A stretch of DNA of 64,000 bases from Ephemerocybe angulata (taxonomy: Eukaryota; Basidiomycota; Agaricomycetes; Agaricales; Psathyrellaceae), in NCBI GenBank assembly GCA_013368325.1, contig JAACJK010000163.1, positions 868,001-932,000 on the forward strand, written 5' to 3'. A program made the translations under genes and the position numbers. The notes under the pieces were generated by a model. That model ran no database searches. It was not told the origin of the DNA and saw only the letters and a program-made list of their open reading frames with translations. Below are positions 21,521-31,537 of the stretch, piece by piece (the stretch's first letter is position 1; each line of letters begins with the position of its first letter).

Positions 21521-22529
21521 ATGCTCACTGAACGATGTAGTCGACGACTAGTTCCAATATGGAAGATATTCTCTCAACGGACATCTCCACGGATCTCGCA
21601 AACTTCAGCTTATGTTCTGCGTCGTCATGCGTCATCAAACCCGAGTGGGATCGACCCTCCGACGGAACCACAGTCAGAAAGCACGCGGGAGCCACCCTCT
21701 CAGAACAAATGGCGATCACCTGCTATACCTGAACCGACGTTCCCTCGGAGAACTATCTTGATAAAAGGATGGACCCCGTTCGACAATACGGTAGAAATCC
21801 TCGCAGTGCTCCGTACTGTCGAAGAAAAGTTCGGAACCATCCTTGAATATGTCGTGTCGAAGGTATCCTCCTTCTTATGAGTGCTGTTTGCAACCACTGA
21901 CAAGAATCCCAGGACCACGAAATGCCAGAGAAACCTTTTGGAATGATATTTGCTTCCTTCGCCGATCCCGCGTCATTCAGCCTTGTTCCAGCAGCAGGGT
22001 TTGAGTTGACTGTACCTATGCCTTCCTACAAGCCAAAACCGGAGGGGCCTGGATGGAGCGACATCGAGGGATTCCTAGAGGCAGCTGAGAGAGATCCTCA
22101 GTACGACCGGAAACACGACTTTGTGACGCTATCCGACAACTCAGGAAACGTCCCGAAACACATTCACGTCCGGGTTGCTCCTTCAAGTGCGTTTAACTTC
22201 AAGGTTATCACCCGAAACTATGACACTAACGCATAGTATCAGAGAAAGAACTTGAATTTCATACGCCACTTTCTGGAGAACAACCCAGCGCGGAGATGAA
22301 AAGGGAAATTGCAGAGCGTTTCCTGCGCTGGGGCAAAGCGCAATCTTTGCATCCCACCAGTATCTACAAACCGATCTCACCTCACGAGCTATTCGGGAAC
22401 TCAGATCTCGACAGTGTACGCTTGCGTGCGGCTATGCGATGGACGGCAAGATTTTTGGGAAAACAAAGTCCTTACGAAGTCTACCCTGAGCCTGAAGGTG
22501 AGCAAGGATCGGCGGGTGATCGCTCGTAG
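21521..22529 (+). CDS. Conserved hypothetical mitochondrial protein with RRM-like fold
   Basis: Three exons (21521-21862, 21913-22186, 22237-22529) give 302 residues. The N-terminus MLTERCSRRLVPIWKIFSQR is Arg-rich with no acidic residue until Glu4, a typical mitochondrial presequence. The middle has an RRM-like order: strand RTILIKGWTPFD, helix TVEILAVLRTVEEKFG, strand ILEYVVSKD, and strand FGMIFASFADPASF. PKHIHVRVAPS and a helical end with EMKREIAERFLRWG follow. I do not recognise a named family. A mitochondrial RNA-binding or translation role is plausible inference only. The start chosen is the ATG giving the presequence; the frame stays open further upstream. Confidence 0.65.
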
Positions 22530-22909
22530 TATGTTGAAGGTTAGAAAAGACAATGAGAATGGGACATGCATCCGGCCTCCTTCCAGTAGGACTTCGTTAG
22601 TAGGCATTGAGCTGGAATACATTGGGGTTCGTGGAGTCTCCTGAGGGACCAACTCATCGCAGGGGATGGTTTAGACTGTCCCTGAACATTCGCTAGGAAA
22701 CAATATTGTTGTGTCTGACGTGAACGGCTGACCCAGTTGACAAAACGGCGAAGGAGACCAGCGCTTAAATTCTGGGCTGATAGGGGCTTTTTTTATTTAC
22801 ACATGTTAGGTTCTAAAGCTCCCGAAACCGCCCCGCGGTTGATTGGTAGGTATCGACAACAACATCACCTCAAGATCCTCGACGGCGCCGGCAGACTTCA
22901 AGACGAAAA
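22530..22909. other. Promoter region of the ribosomal protein gene
   Basis: About 380 bases between the mitochondrial-type gene and the eL33 start. It contains T- and A-rich stretches (for example TTTTTTTATTTACAC near 22,789) but no coding signal. Confidence 0.4.
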
Positions 22910-23546
22910 ATGGGCTCCACCAGGTGAGAGAACGACTCTATGGCATCCGGGGAACCTTTGGTGTCGATATGAACCCCCAAATCGAAGTGGAAGTGGATGG
23001 ATGGAAGGGCGGAACTTTGGATGACGACTGGACAATCTGGGGCTATCGGACTGAAATGGCTCTACGGGACTGGGTATGGCTTTCAACTGGTGCTAATGAA
23101 TTCTTGCATTATCTAGATTGTACAGCAAGGGCCGTATCATTGGGCACAAGCGTGCTAAGCGCAACACCCGCCCCAACACCTCGCTGATCCAGATCGAGGG
23201 TGTGAGCACCAAGGAGGAGGCTCAGTTCTACTTGGGCAAGGTGGGTAGCAAGACCGTCCAAGCTTGTCGTATTCCTGACAATATACTCTGTTCAATTAGC
23301 GCATCGCCTACGTCTACAAGGCCAAGCGTGAGATCCAGGGCTCCAAAATCCGTGTCATCTGGGGGTGTGTACAACTGCTTCACCCGCTCGCTCTGCAAAG
23401 TTCTGACATGGCCAAATCTCTGTTCCAGACGTGTCACCCGCTCGCACGGCGGCTCCGGTGTTGTCAAGTCAAAATTCCGCTCCAACATCCCTCCTCATGC
23501 CTTCGGCGCCAGCGTCCGTGTGATGCTCTACCCCTCCAACATCTAA
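22910..23546 (+). CDS. RPL33: 60S ribosomal protein eL33 (L35a)
   Basis: Four exons (22910-22923, 23117-23240, 23300-23364, 23429-23546) encode 106 residues, the normal size. The 14-base first exon encodes MGSTR and joins RLYSKGRIIGHKRAKRNTRP. IQIEGVSTKEEAQFYLGK, RIAYVYKAKREIQGSKIRVI and RVTRSHGGSGVVKSKFRSNI follow, ending PHAFGASVRVMLYPSNI. All are diagnostic of eL33, a protein of the large cytosolic ribosomal subunit near the tRNA exit site. The first intron is 193 bases, long for this window, as is common in fungal ribosomal protein genes. Confidence 0.95.
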
Positions 23547-24047
23547 ATGTTGTTTTTACGCATGCATTTGACTTCCCTTTCTTTCCATACCATATGTCCG
23601 AATATGATATGTACGCATGAGCCGCACCCGCCGATGATTACAGGACGAAATCTGAGCTGCTCTGCCGGTGGCCCAGCGGTCAGCTCTGCACTACAGGCAC
23701 GCCGTCGAGAACCGCTGGGAGGATACTGGTTTTCTTATACAATCCCATTGTCCCCTCCTTTCGAAGCTATTGCGAGCACATGTGAGAACACTATCAATAA
23801 GCGCCCCATGGCATCCCTCAGCATGGCCCTCACGCTCTTCCAAGCTTCAAGCTTTAAAGTCCATGTTCACGGCCCATTGGGACCTATGTAGCGGGAGCAC
23901 TACCAATTTACAATTTACGCGATCACATGGGGATATTGGAATTCTAGAAACAGCCCCGCCGGCTATGAGTCGACCCCGGATCTTGCTTCGTTCACCGCGC
24001 CAGCTCCTCTTGCCTTCTTCCCTCATCTACCCCCCTGAACCCCTGCC
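23547..24047. other. Intergenic region between eL33 and glutaryl-CoA dehydrogenase genes
   Basis: About 500 bases with the eL33 3' UTR at the left and the promoter of the next gene at the right, including a pyrimidine-rich stretch (near 24,000-24,040) just before its ATG. No other feature seen. Confidence 0.4.
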
Positions 24048-25893
24048 ATGCTAGCATTTTCTCGGTCCCAACGTGCTCTTACACGCTCTGCGCGCCTCCA
24101 AACACTCGTAGTGGCGAAGCAGAGACTTGGACAACGAGCGGCTTCAAGTCAGTTATCATAAGTCTGGTCATACATGCGAGCTCATTGTGCATATGTTTAG
24201 CTACTGTAAACTATAACTGGGAGGTCAGTTAAGCAACATACTTGACAGTAACCCGGCTTGAACTAATACTTATGGAATAGGATCCCTTGAACCTTGAGTC
24301 GCAATTGACAGAGGATGAGATCGCCATCCGGTGAGGCCCGCTTTGACATCATTCTTCCAAACCATGCTTAACGGAGGTGCTAGGGATGTGGCCAGGGCTT
24401 ACTGCCAGGTATGGCCGGACCAAATACACAGAATTCCTGGGATTAACGCAATTTAACTACAGGAAAACCTCATGCCCCGCGTTTTGAAAGGGTGGAGGAC
24501 TGAAGGTACTGATGCCCCTATCTCGTCCTCCCAGCGTTCCTCTATTGACCTTGGAACCACATTGATTAGAGTTCGACCACCAGGCCCTTCCTGAGATGGG
24601 GAAGCTTGGTCTCCTGGGTCCTACAATCGAAGGCTACGGTTGCGCAGGCGCAAGCAACGTCGCCTACGGCCTGGTTGCCCGAGAAATCGAGAGGTACCGT
24701 CTTCTCTGCCTCGTCTCCCTATGCTCTTATTGACGGGGGATGCTGCCATGTAGAGTGGACTCGGGGTACCGTTCCACTGCTTCGGTGCAATCCTCCCTGG
24801 TTATGCATCCCATCAACGAGTTTGGAACGGATGCGCAGAAGGAGAAGTTCCTCCCGAGGCTTGCGAAGGGAGAACTTGTTGGAGCTTTCGTGCGTGCCTT
24901 CACATTTTCATACAATGGGCTGGAGCTGAAATATAGATCTTGCGTCCGTAGGGCCTGACAGAACCCAACCATGGCTCTGACCCTGCTGGAATGGAGACAA
25001 CGGCTGAAGAAGTCGACGGCGGCTTCATTATCAACGGCAGCAAGACCTGGATCACGAACGCACCTGCCGCGTAGGTCAATCGCATGCTCACGACTCGATA
25101 ACGGTGCTAACAGACTTTACTAGTGATGTCTTCATCATCTGGGCCCGGTGCAAGTGGGACAAGCGCGTTCGCGGCTTCATCCTCGAGAAGGTGCACCACC
25201 ACACGTCTCCTCTTCCCTACCTCCACGCGAAACTCACAGCACACGCAGGGCATGAAAGGCCTCAGCGCGCCTCAGATCAAGAACAAAGTCGCACTGCGCG
25301 CCTCCGCTACAGGCTCCATCTTCATGGACAGCGTCCGCGTCGGGCACGACTCCCTCCTGCCCAAATCCAAGGGGCTCGGGTCCGCCTTCTCCTGCCTCAA
25401 CTCCGCGCGGTACGGCATCTCCTGGGGCGTCATGGGTGCGCTCGAGGACTGTCTCGCCCGCACGCGCACGTATGCGCTGGAGCGCAACCAATTCAAGCGC
25501 CCGCTGGCGTCCTTCCAGCTCGTGCAGAAGAAGCTCGCAGATGCGCACACGGAGATCGCGCTGGGCCTCCAGGCGAGTTTGCAGGTGGGGAGGCTGAAGG
25601 ATGAAGGGAAGGCGGCGCCGGAGATGATTAGTTTGGTGAAGCGGAATAACTGTGGTAAGGCCCTGGAGCATGCAAGGATTGTGTTGGATATTTTGGGCGG
25701 GAATGCGAGCTCGGATGAGTACCATGTTGGGAGGCATGTGGCGAATCTGCAGGTCGCGAACACGTATGAGGGGACGAACGTAAGTTTTTCGTGCTTCGGT
25801 TTGGGGAAAGTTGTTGACATGTTGGTATTGCAGGATATTCACGCTCTCATTCTGGGCAAGGCCATTACAGGAATTGCTGCGTTCGCAAACTAG
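24048..25893 (+). CDS. GCDH: Glutaryl-CoA dehydrogenase, mitochondrial
   Basis: A multi-exon acyl-CoA dehydrogenase family flavoenzyme. It converts glutaryl-CoA to crotonyl-CoA and CO2 in lysine, hydroxylysine and tryptophan breakdown. The start [20 protein letters not shown] is a clear mitochondrial presequence. Markers in order: [56 protein letters not shown], the flavin-contact run [22 protein letters not shown] and [38 protein letters not shown] and [20 protein letters not shown] follow, the latter holding the catalytic Glu. The presence of ISWGVMGA and [12 protein letters not shown] separates it from short- and medium-chain relatives. Exons are small, with at least eight introns. Confidence 0.93.
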
Positions 25894-25961
25894 AGTGCTT
25901 CCATTAGAGTACAATACAGTGGCTTTAAGACCTATTATACATCTCAACATTCGGCGCAATG

Positions 25962-28055
25962 CTATGCGTCAGCGTTTCTCATTGTTGGGTCGATCCAAGG
26001 CAAGCCCAGGATATCGAAGACTTCCTTCTCGCTCTTGGGAAGAAATCGTCGTGTGTCGTGCCGTCTTGTCAAGGCGACGCTATCAAACTTCATTCCCTTC
26101 TCCTGCTTAGCCCATAGGCGCAAGTCTCGCTGAAACATCTTCGAACCAGTCCTACATGGATGGTCAGGAAGTGAGGGAAAGAAAAGGATTCGTTGGAAAG
26201 CATACCATCCGATAACTGCAGTCCAATATGACTCGGGCAAAGCGAAAATGAGGTCAAGCCGTCGATGGATCCGAACTGGATTCTCTGGTATTGGCTTTAA
26301 CTTGAAGACGGTAAGTGCTTTCTCCAAGGAGTCCCAATGCTCTGTCCTAAGAGCATTATATCCATGGAACCCCGACAAGTCTGTGTTGGAACCCTTCAGT
26401 ATCTTCTAGCAGATATAGGAGCTAGATTGAATCGGTACGTACGCATGACGTGCGTTACAAGACCTTTCTGGTACAAGCGAGCGCAGAGTCGTTTGCATAA
26501 ACCAGGTATCAACGTCTTCCCCTTCTCCCAATCTTCATGGCTAATGACGATATCCGCATCGTTGCTCATGGGCTTCCCGCGTCGATAGCTGAGCAATAGT
26601 AATCAGCTAGTGGAAATACGAATGGACTCAAGTAACGCTCACCCCCCTACAATGGTACTCACACACCCCGGCTGCAGCTCCGCCAGCTCTCTCATCACAA
26701 CATCCCTCATCTCCTCCACCTCGTCCCTTGGAATGGGAGCATCCAACTCGCCCCTCAAGGCCAACGCCACAGGCACCGTAATATCAGGCACCGTCCCCTC
26801 CCTCCTCACCCTCTTCCCATTCGGCGTAAACGCCACCTCGGCCTCCATCTCCCGCATAAACTCATCGAGCTCCGCGGGCGTCTTGAGCGTCGCTCCAGGT
26901 GCAACATCGTAGTAGCGCTCCAGATCCTCGATGCTCCGCATGCCCATGTCGTAGAACTGGCGCGCCTTGGTGGGCCCGATGCCATAGATGGAGGCGAAGA
27001 GGGAGAGGGACTGGTAGCGTTCGGAGGTGAGCGTGGTTTGAGCTTCGGGGATGGAGCCTGTTTCGATGTATTCGAGGACTTTGGAGGCGGTTTTGCCGCC
27101 GAAGCCCGGAAGCTTGGAGATGTCAGATTTGAATGATTCGCGGGTTATGCGGTGTGGGTATGCTGGGGGAAATTTGTGAGGAAGCGTACACCACGAGAAG
27201 AGGTCAAGGACGTGCTTACATTTTATCATCTTGAAGAAATTGGGTGTTCAAGTGTTAGAGTCCGCATGTATACGGCAATATGCTGCCAACTTACACCAAT
27301 TGCTCTCTCGTAGGCCAGAGCGTTCTTCTCCAGTCCTTCTAGTTCTCTGGCTCGACGGAGAATGCTAAGCTCGTTGGCGAGTCCTTGATTGGGACAGACC
27401 AAAGGGCTTGCTCTCTGGACTGCGTACCTGGCTCGCCAATTCTGGAAAACAGAGGGATCCGTCGGCCGGACACTCGGAGACGCGTTCAATGGCGACTGAA
27501 TCGAGGGGTTCGACTTTCCACAATCACAACCTTCTTGGTGGTCGGGACAGTTGTGAATGGTCTCTTCCTCCAGCTCTGATAGTGCAGCAAAATCCCCACA
27601 AGGCAAGGGCCGACCTGCTTTCGCTGACTCTATCAGCCATTCCGGAGTCACGATAGCTTTAAGTTTCTAAACCCCTTCGTGGTCAGCTAACTTTCTCTAT
27701 GGAGATTGAGGGAGCTTACAGCGATGTCCCAGTCTACGTGCCTTTCGAATCTGCGTCTCATGCGAATAGCAGTAATGATGACCTGAGCATCCTTGACGTC
27801 CGAGCAGAGCTCCAACTGCAGCGACGATTCGGAGCCACTCTTCGGGGCATGTTCATCTACCAGTCGGTAGAGCTCATTGATGGTGGCAGAGTCAAGCTTG
27901 GCCTGTACGATGTAGATCCCTAACACCTTTCCTTCGGTGCCCGAATCGGAACCAGAGGGGCCAGATGATGAACGTCTCCGAGCCCGTTTTCTGGGAGATG
28001 GGCGGTCGTCGTCCGAGGACGACGCTGAGCTATGTTGAAACCGTTTGGAGGGCAT
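25962..28055 (-). CDS. Family X DNA polymerase, Pol mu/TdT-like (BRCT + Pol beta core)
   Basis: A multi-exon gene. The N-terminus is basic and Ser-rich (SPRKRARRRSSSG), then a BRCT domain (KVLGIYIVQAKL to VTPEWLIESAKAG). The 8-kDa-like part (NWRARYAVQRASPL, ARELEG) and two helix-hairpin-helix segments (ISKLPGFGGKTASKVLEY; SIYGIGPTKARQFYDMG) follow. The catalytic palm has GGYRRGKPMSNDADIVI with two metal-binding Asp and RLDLIFALPE with the third. Splicing across the last intron gives GWTGSKMFQRDLR, the Gly-Trp form seen in Pol mu and TdT instead of the Tyr-Phe of Pol beta and lambda. The end FDILGLPWIDPTMRNA is also typical. It should act in end joining and gap filling during double-strand break repair. 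Confidence 0.88.
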
Positions 28056-28484
28056 GGTGGCAGTGAATGGAGAAGGTATGCATTGCTATTGGCGCCATTC
28101 AACCGCAGCGCCGCTGCACACCCGTCATGGACAAGTCACGGACGTCATGATTTGGGCGCTTGGATCCTATTTGCCCCTGTTAGGATCGGGGGGCTGCGGC
28201 GTTCCGAGTCTTATCTAGCCGAGCTGCGGCCGTTGATATATTATCTAAATGAGCATTACCAATTTTTCAACGTTCTGAACAGCCATTGGTCGCCGCTGCA
28301 GCGAGTGACTTCGTCAGGCGGTGGCGCCTGTTTCTAAGCAGAATATCCGGCCTGGAGCTTGGGTCGGGGAAGGCCAGGGGAGGAGCGTGGGAACGCGGAG
28401 TGCTCAGCAGCTCCGAGCTATTTTGCAGTGCTTTAACTGCTCTTGCTTACAACCTTTACCTTGTCTCCCCTCGCGCCCGATACA
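28056..28484. promoter_or_regulatory. Divergent promoter between Pol X and NMN adenylyltransferase genes
   Basis: About 430 bases separate the two divergent start codons. It contains reverse CCAAT (ATTGG) elements near 28,087 and 28,285. I see no TATA box close to either start. Open frames crossing it are not supported. Confidence 0.4.
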
Positions 28485-29739
28485 ATGGCCTCCTCCTCAG
28501 GATATGTCACGGAAGGCTTCACGAATCCACCAAACTACTCCTTCCCCCACGAGCACCTCGAACGAGTCATGAAGGACAAGAACAGGACCCCCGTCGTGCT
28601 CGTTGCTTGCGGATCGTTCAGTCCAGTGACCTACCTGCACCTGCGCATGTTCGAGATGGCGAGGGACTATATCCGCCACAATACAGAATTTGAGATTGTC
28701 GGCGCATACCTCAGTCCTGTCAGCGACCAGTACAAGAAGCCGGGTCTCCTGAGCGCTCGCCATCGGTCAGTCTCTTTCTGCACACCACCTGCACTGCATT
28801 CCACTCCACGACGAGCATCGTCCGCAGCGCACATTTGCGAGGCCCTCGTCGCTGCCGCTGTAGCCTGTACCCTCCCCACGCTATCCTGCCGGTAACCAGC
28901 GCTAGTCCGTGCCGGATGACGTGCTTCGCTCGCTGTTTCTTGCCTCAGAATTAGTCTTCCTATGATTGCAACGCATCCGCTGACTTTATCCACTATCTCA
29001 CAGCGTTGCCATGTGCAAACTTGCGGCCGAAGAATCTGGGACCGGGCTAATGGTCGATTCATGGGAAGCCTTCCAGTCATACCAGCGCACGGCTATCGTG
29101 CTTGATCACTTCGACTACGAGATCAACACGGTTCTGGGAGGAGTGCAGACAGAGGATGGAGAGCACCGACCCGTCCGAGTGATGCTTCTCGCGGGCTCGG
29201 ATCTCATCAGCACAATGAGTGAACCAGGCGTTTGGAGTTATTCTGATGCAAGTCTGCTTCTCGTATCTACCCGGGTTTGCTAGGCCTAACCCTTGGCACC
29301 CACTAGTTGGACCACATCTTGGGGAGATATGGCGTCTTCATTATCGAGCGGGCGGGTTCAGGGATGGACCAAGCAACGGATGCGCTAGCCAAGTGGCGGC
29401 ATAACATCTACCTCATCTCCCAGCTCATTCAAAACGATGTCTCAAGCACCAAGGTCAGCACGCACGAATTTATCCGCTGCTTCTATGTGCTTACACAGGT
29501 CTTTGTTCCAGGTGCGGCTATTCCTTCGCAGGGGACTTTCAGTGCGATACCTTCTGCCGAACTCCGTGGTCGACTACATTGAACGAAATGGACTGTATCT
29601 TGATGAGGGTGCAGGACAGTCTCCGAACCCCCCCTCCAACTCTGACAAGGGGAAGGAGAAGGAACCTGTAAACAAAAAGGACTCACAACAACCCTCGTCC
29701 TCTCCCCCGCCGCCAACGACGGCATCGGCGGGCTGCTAG
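28485..29739 (+). CDS. NMA1: Nicotinamide/nicotinate mononucleotide adenylyltransferase
   Basis: Exons joined by short introns encode the enzyme that makes NAD (or deamido-NAD) from NMN/NaMN and ATP. The start is ATG 28485, after a pyrimidine-rich leader. Signatures: VLVACGSFSPVTYLHLRMFE (nucleotidyltransferase motif with the HLRM histidine), EIVGAYLSPVSDQYKKPGL, SARHR then MCKLA, WEAFQSYQRTAIVLDHF, MLLAGSDLISTMSEPGVW, GRYGVFIIERAGSGMD, and NDVSSTKVRLFLRRGLSVRY (the ISSTK-type motif). SVVDYIERNGLY closes the fold. A Pro/Ser/Lys-rich tail of about 45 residues follows and ends PTTASAGC. The tail is extra compared with the minimal enzyme. Confidence 0.93.
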
Positions 29740-30451
29740 AACCCATCACTGTGTTGCTTTCGTAGACACTTCACATACCCTACACTACCATCCGAAACGG
29801 GGGCGCTTCCTCCAATTCTTCCTTCGCTCTTCCACCCTTTTCCCCCTCTGCTCCATCCAGTTCAAGGAGCGGCCACTTGGCGGGCCAATCAAAAGCTGGA
29901 AGACGAATGCGTTCCCTTTTGATAGACTGTATTTCAGACCGACCACGGCGAAAGAGAATGACGGCGGACGGGTGCGCATAACCACCCTTCCTCTCTTACC
30001 CTCCTGTCTCCTCTCCACTCTCCGTGTGCAGGCCTCCCTTTTTGTATCTTTATCTCATTCTGGTTCCGTGTAATATTTCAAGGGTGTATGTATCATTGCA
30101 GTCGATCAGTCCGCAGTTTACTTTCGAGACGGACATATTACCTCTGCTGGGCTCGTACTACTGGGCAATAAAATATCTATTTGTCGTGCTTCTTACTCGC
30201 TGGAAAATTTGCAGTTAAACTATGCTTCAAGTTCCTGGTGGCTGTTCGGAGATTGCTCGGCGAGCCCCTGGTGCCCCTATGTTTCGGGCAGGGGCGTCCT
30301 CCCGCGGCGCGCGTCTCGCTTGTTGGCGATCCAAATCAAATCCAAATTAACCTTTCTTTCGGACACCATCATCACTTCTCCGACGACCGAAGCCAGCACG
30401 CGCTCAGCGCTCCACGGCGGCGGCGGCCAGTGAATTGGCGCGCACTGAAGA
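29740..30451. other. Intergenic region 3' of the NMNAT gene
   Basis: About 710 bases. The first part is the likely NMNAT 3' UTR. The remainder has no long or conserved frame. It ends at the tandem repeat starting near 30,452. Confidence 0.4.
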
Positions 30452-30710
30452 CTGACCAAGACCTTGACTTTCCTTGACTCTTCGCTGAACTTCAGCCTCT
30501 CGGTCTTCTTACCTGACCAAGACCTTGACTTTCCTTGACCCTTCGCTGCAGCTGAACTTCAGCCTCTCGGTCTTCTTACCTGACCAAGACCTTGACTTCC
30601 CCTGACCCTGACCCTTGGCTAAATTTCAGCCTCTCGGTCTTCTTACGTGACCAAGGCCCTGACTTTCCTTGACCCTTCGCTGAACTTCAGCCTCTCGGTC
30701 TTCTTGCTTG
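30452..30710 (+). repeat. Tandem repeat, four units of about 61-67 bp
   Basis: Four units begin with TGACCAAGACCTTGACTT-like sequence near 30452, 30513, 30580 and 30647. Each ends with CAGCCTCTCGGTCTTCTT. Unit 2 carries an extra GCAGCT, and unit 3 has small changes with CCCTGACCCTGACCC. At each junction GGTCTT and AAGACC are inverted repeats about 11 bases apart and could form a hairpin; in unit 4 the second arm reads AAGGCC and the match is imperfect. The array is non-coding and not similar to other repeats in the window. Confidence 0.88.
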
Positions 30711-31537
30711 TCTTCCCCTTGGGACTCGGGGAACTGAGCCCAACATCTGCTCAAACCATGTCTTCTCCTTGGTGCACTATATACTTGCTGCTCCGACTTC
30801 CTTCCGCTCTCAGCTGTCCGGAATCGGCAGCGACGAGCTACGTGCTAAAGCGAATCCCCTGTGGTTCGTTTCACGACTCCATCACGAACCAACGATCTCC
30901 GGCTGGGATACAGGCGCATGCTGTCTCTGCGCTGTAATGGTGCTCATACAAGTTGGGCTGGACGCTCCTTATTTCACCTGCGAATGAAACCCTGCATCCC
31001 AGCCGAAAGTCGCCTCGGTATACTTACTCGTTAAACGGATCGACAGGGCCTCTGCACAACATGGTGCACCCTCGGTACAGAGTGGAGATGTAGCGTCGAT
31101 CTGATCAACGCAACTGAAAGCAGCATGGTCGGTTTCTTCGCTATGAGCGGCGAGCCCCGCAACCCAGCGCAACCCTCCTTGTGAGGACGGCAGATCCTGT
31201 GGCATCTATCACATAGTGCCGAACTAATCAAAGATGGCTCTGTCTGGATAGGCGCGCACCCGATCAGGAGGCTTGCACGCGGTTGGGTCACTAAGATGTG
31301 CGCCTATTGCCATCCAGAGTCGTTTGGCAATAAATGCGCCTTTAACCTGGGGAATCTCTTACCTTGAGAAGGGAGGACCCATCAGCCAAGTGCGCCTTGT
31401 TAAAGAGGGATGTCGACGAGCCCTTTCTACTGCTCACATCCCCTCGTTAGGCATTAATGGACGCTCCATTACTGCGCACGCACACTGGACTGGAAGTCCA
31501 GGTCAAACGGGTTTCAATCCAGGCTTCCCCTCCTGGT
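30711..31537. other. Upstream region of MFS transporter B
   Basis: About 830 bases of presumed promoter between the tandem repeat and transporter B. No conserved frame, RNA gene or repeat noticed. Confidence 0.4.

Noticed and set aside
22924..23116. snoRNA in the first eL33 intron
   Set aside because: A GGATGAC and a later CTGA exist, but there is no good C/D box pair with a terminal stem, so I cannot support it.
25234..25959. 241-codon minus-strand open frame
   Set aside because: Antisense shadow of the glutaryl-CoA dehydrogenase exons.
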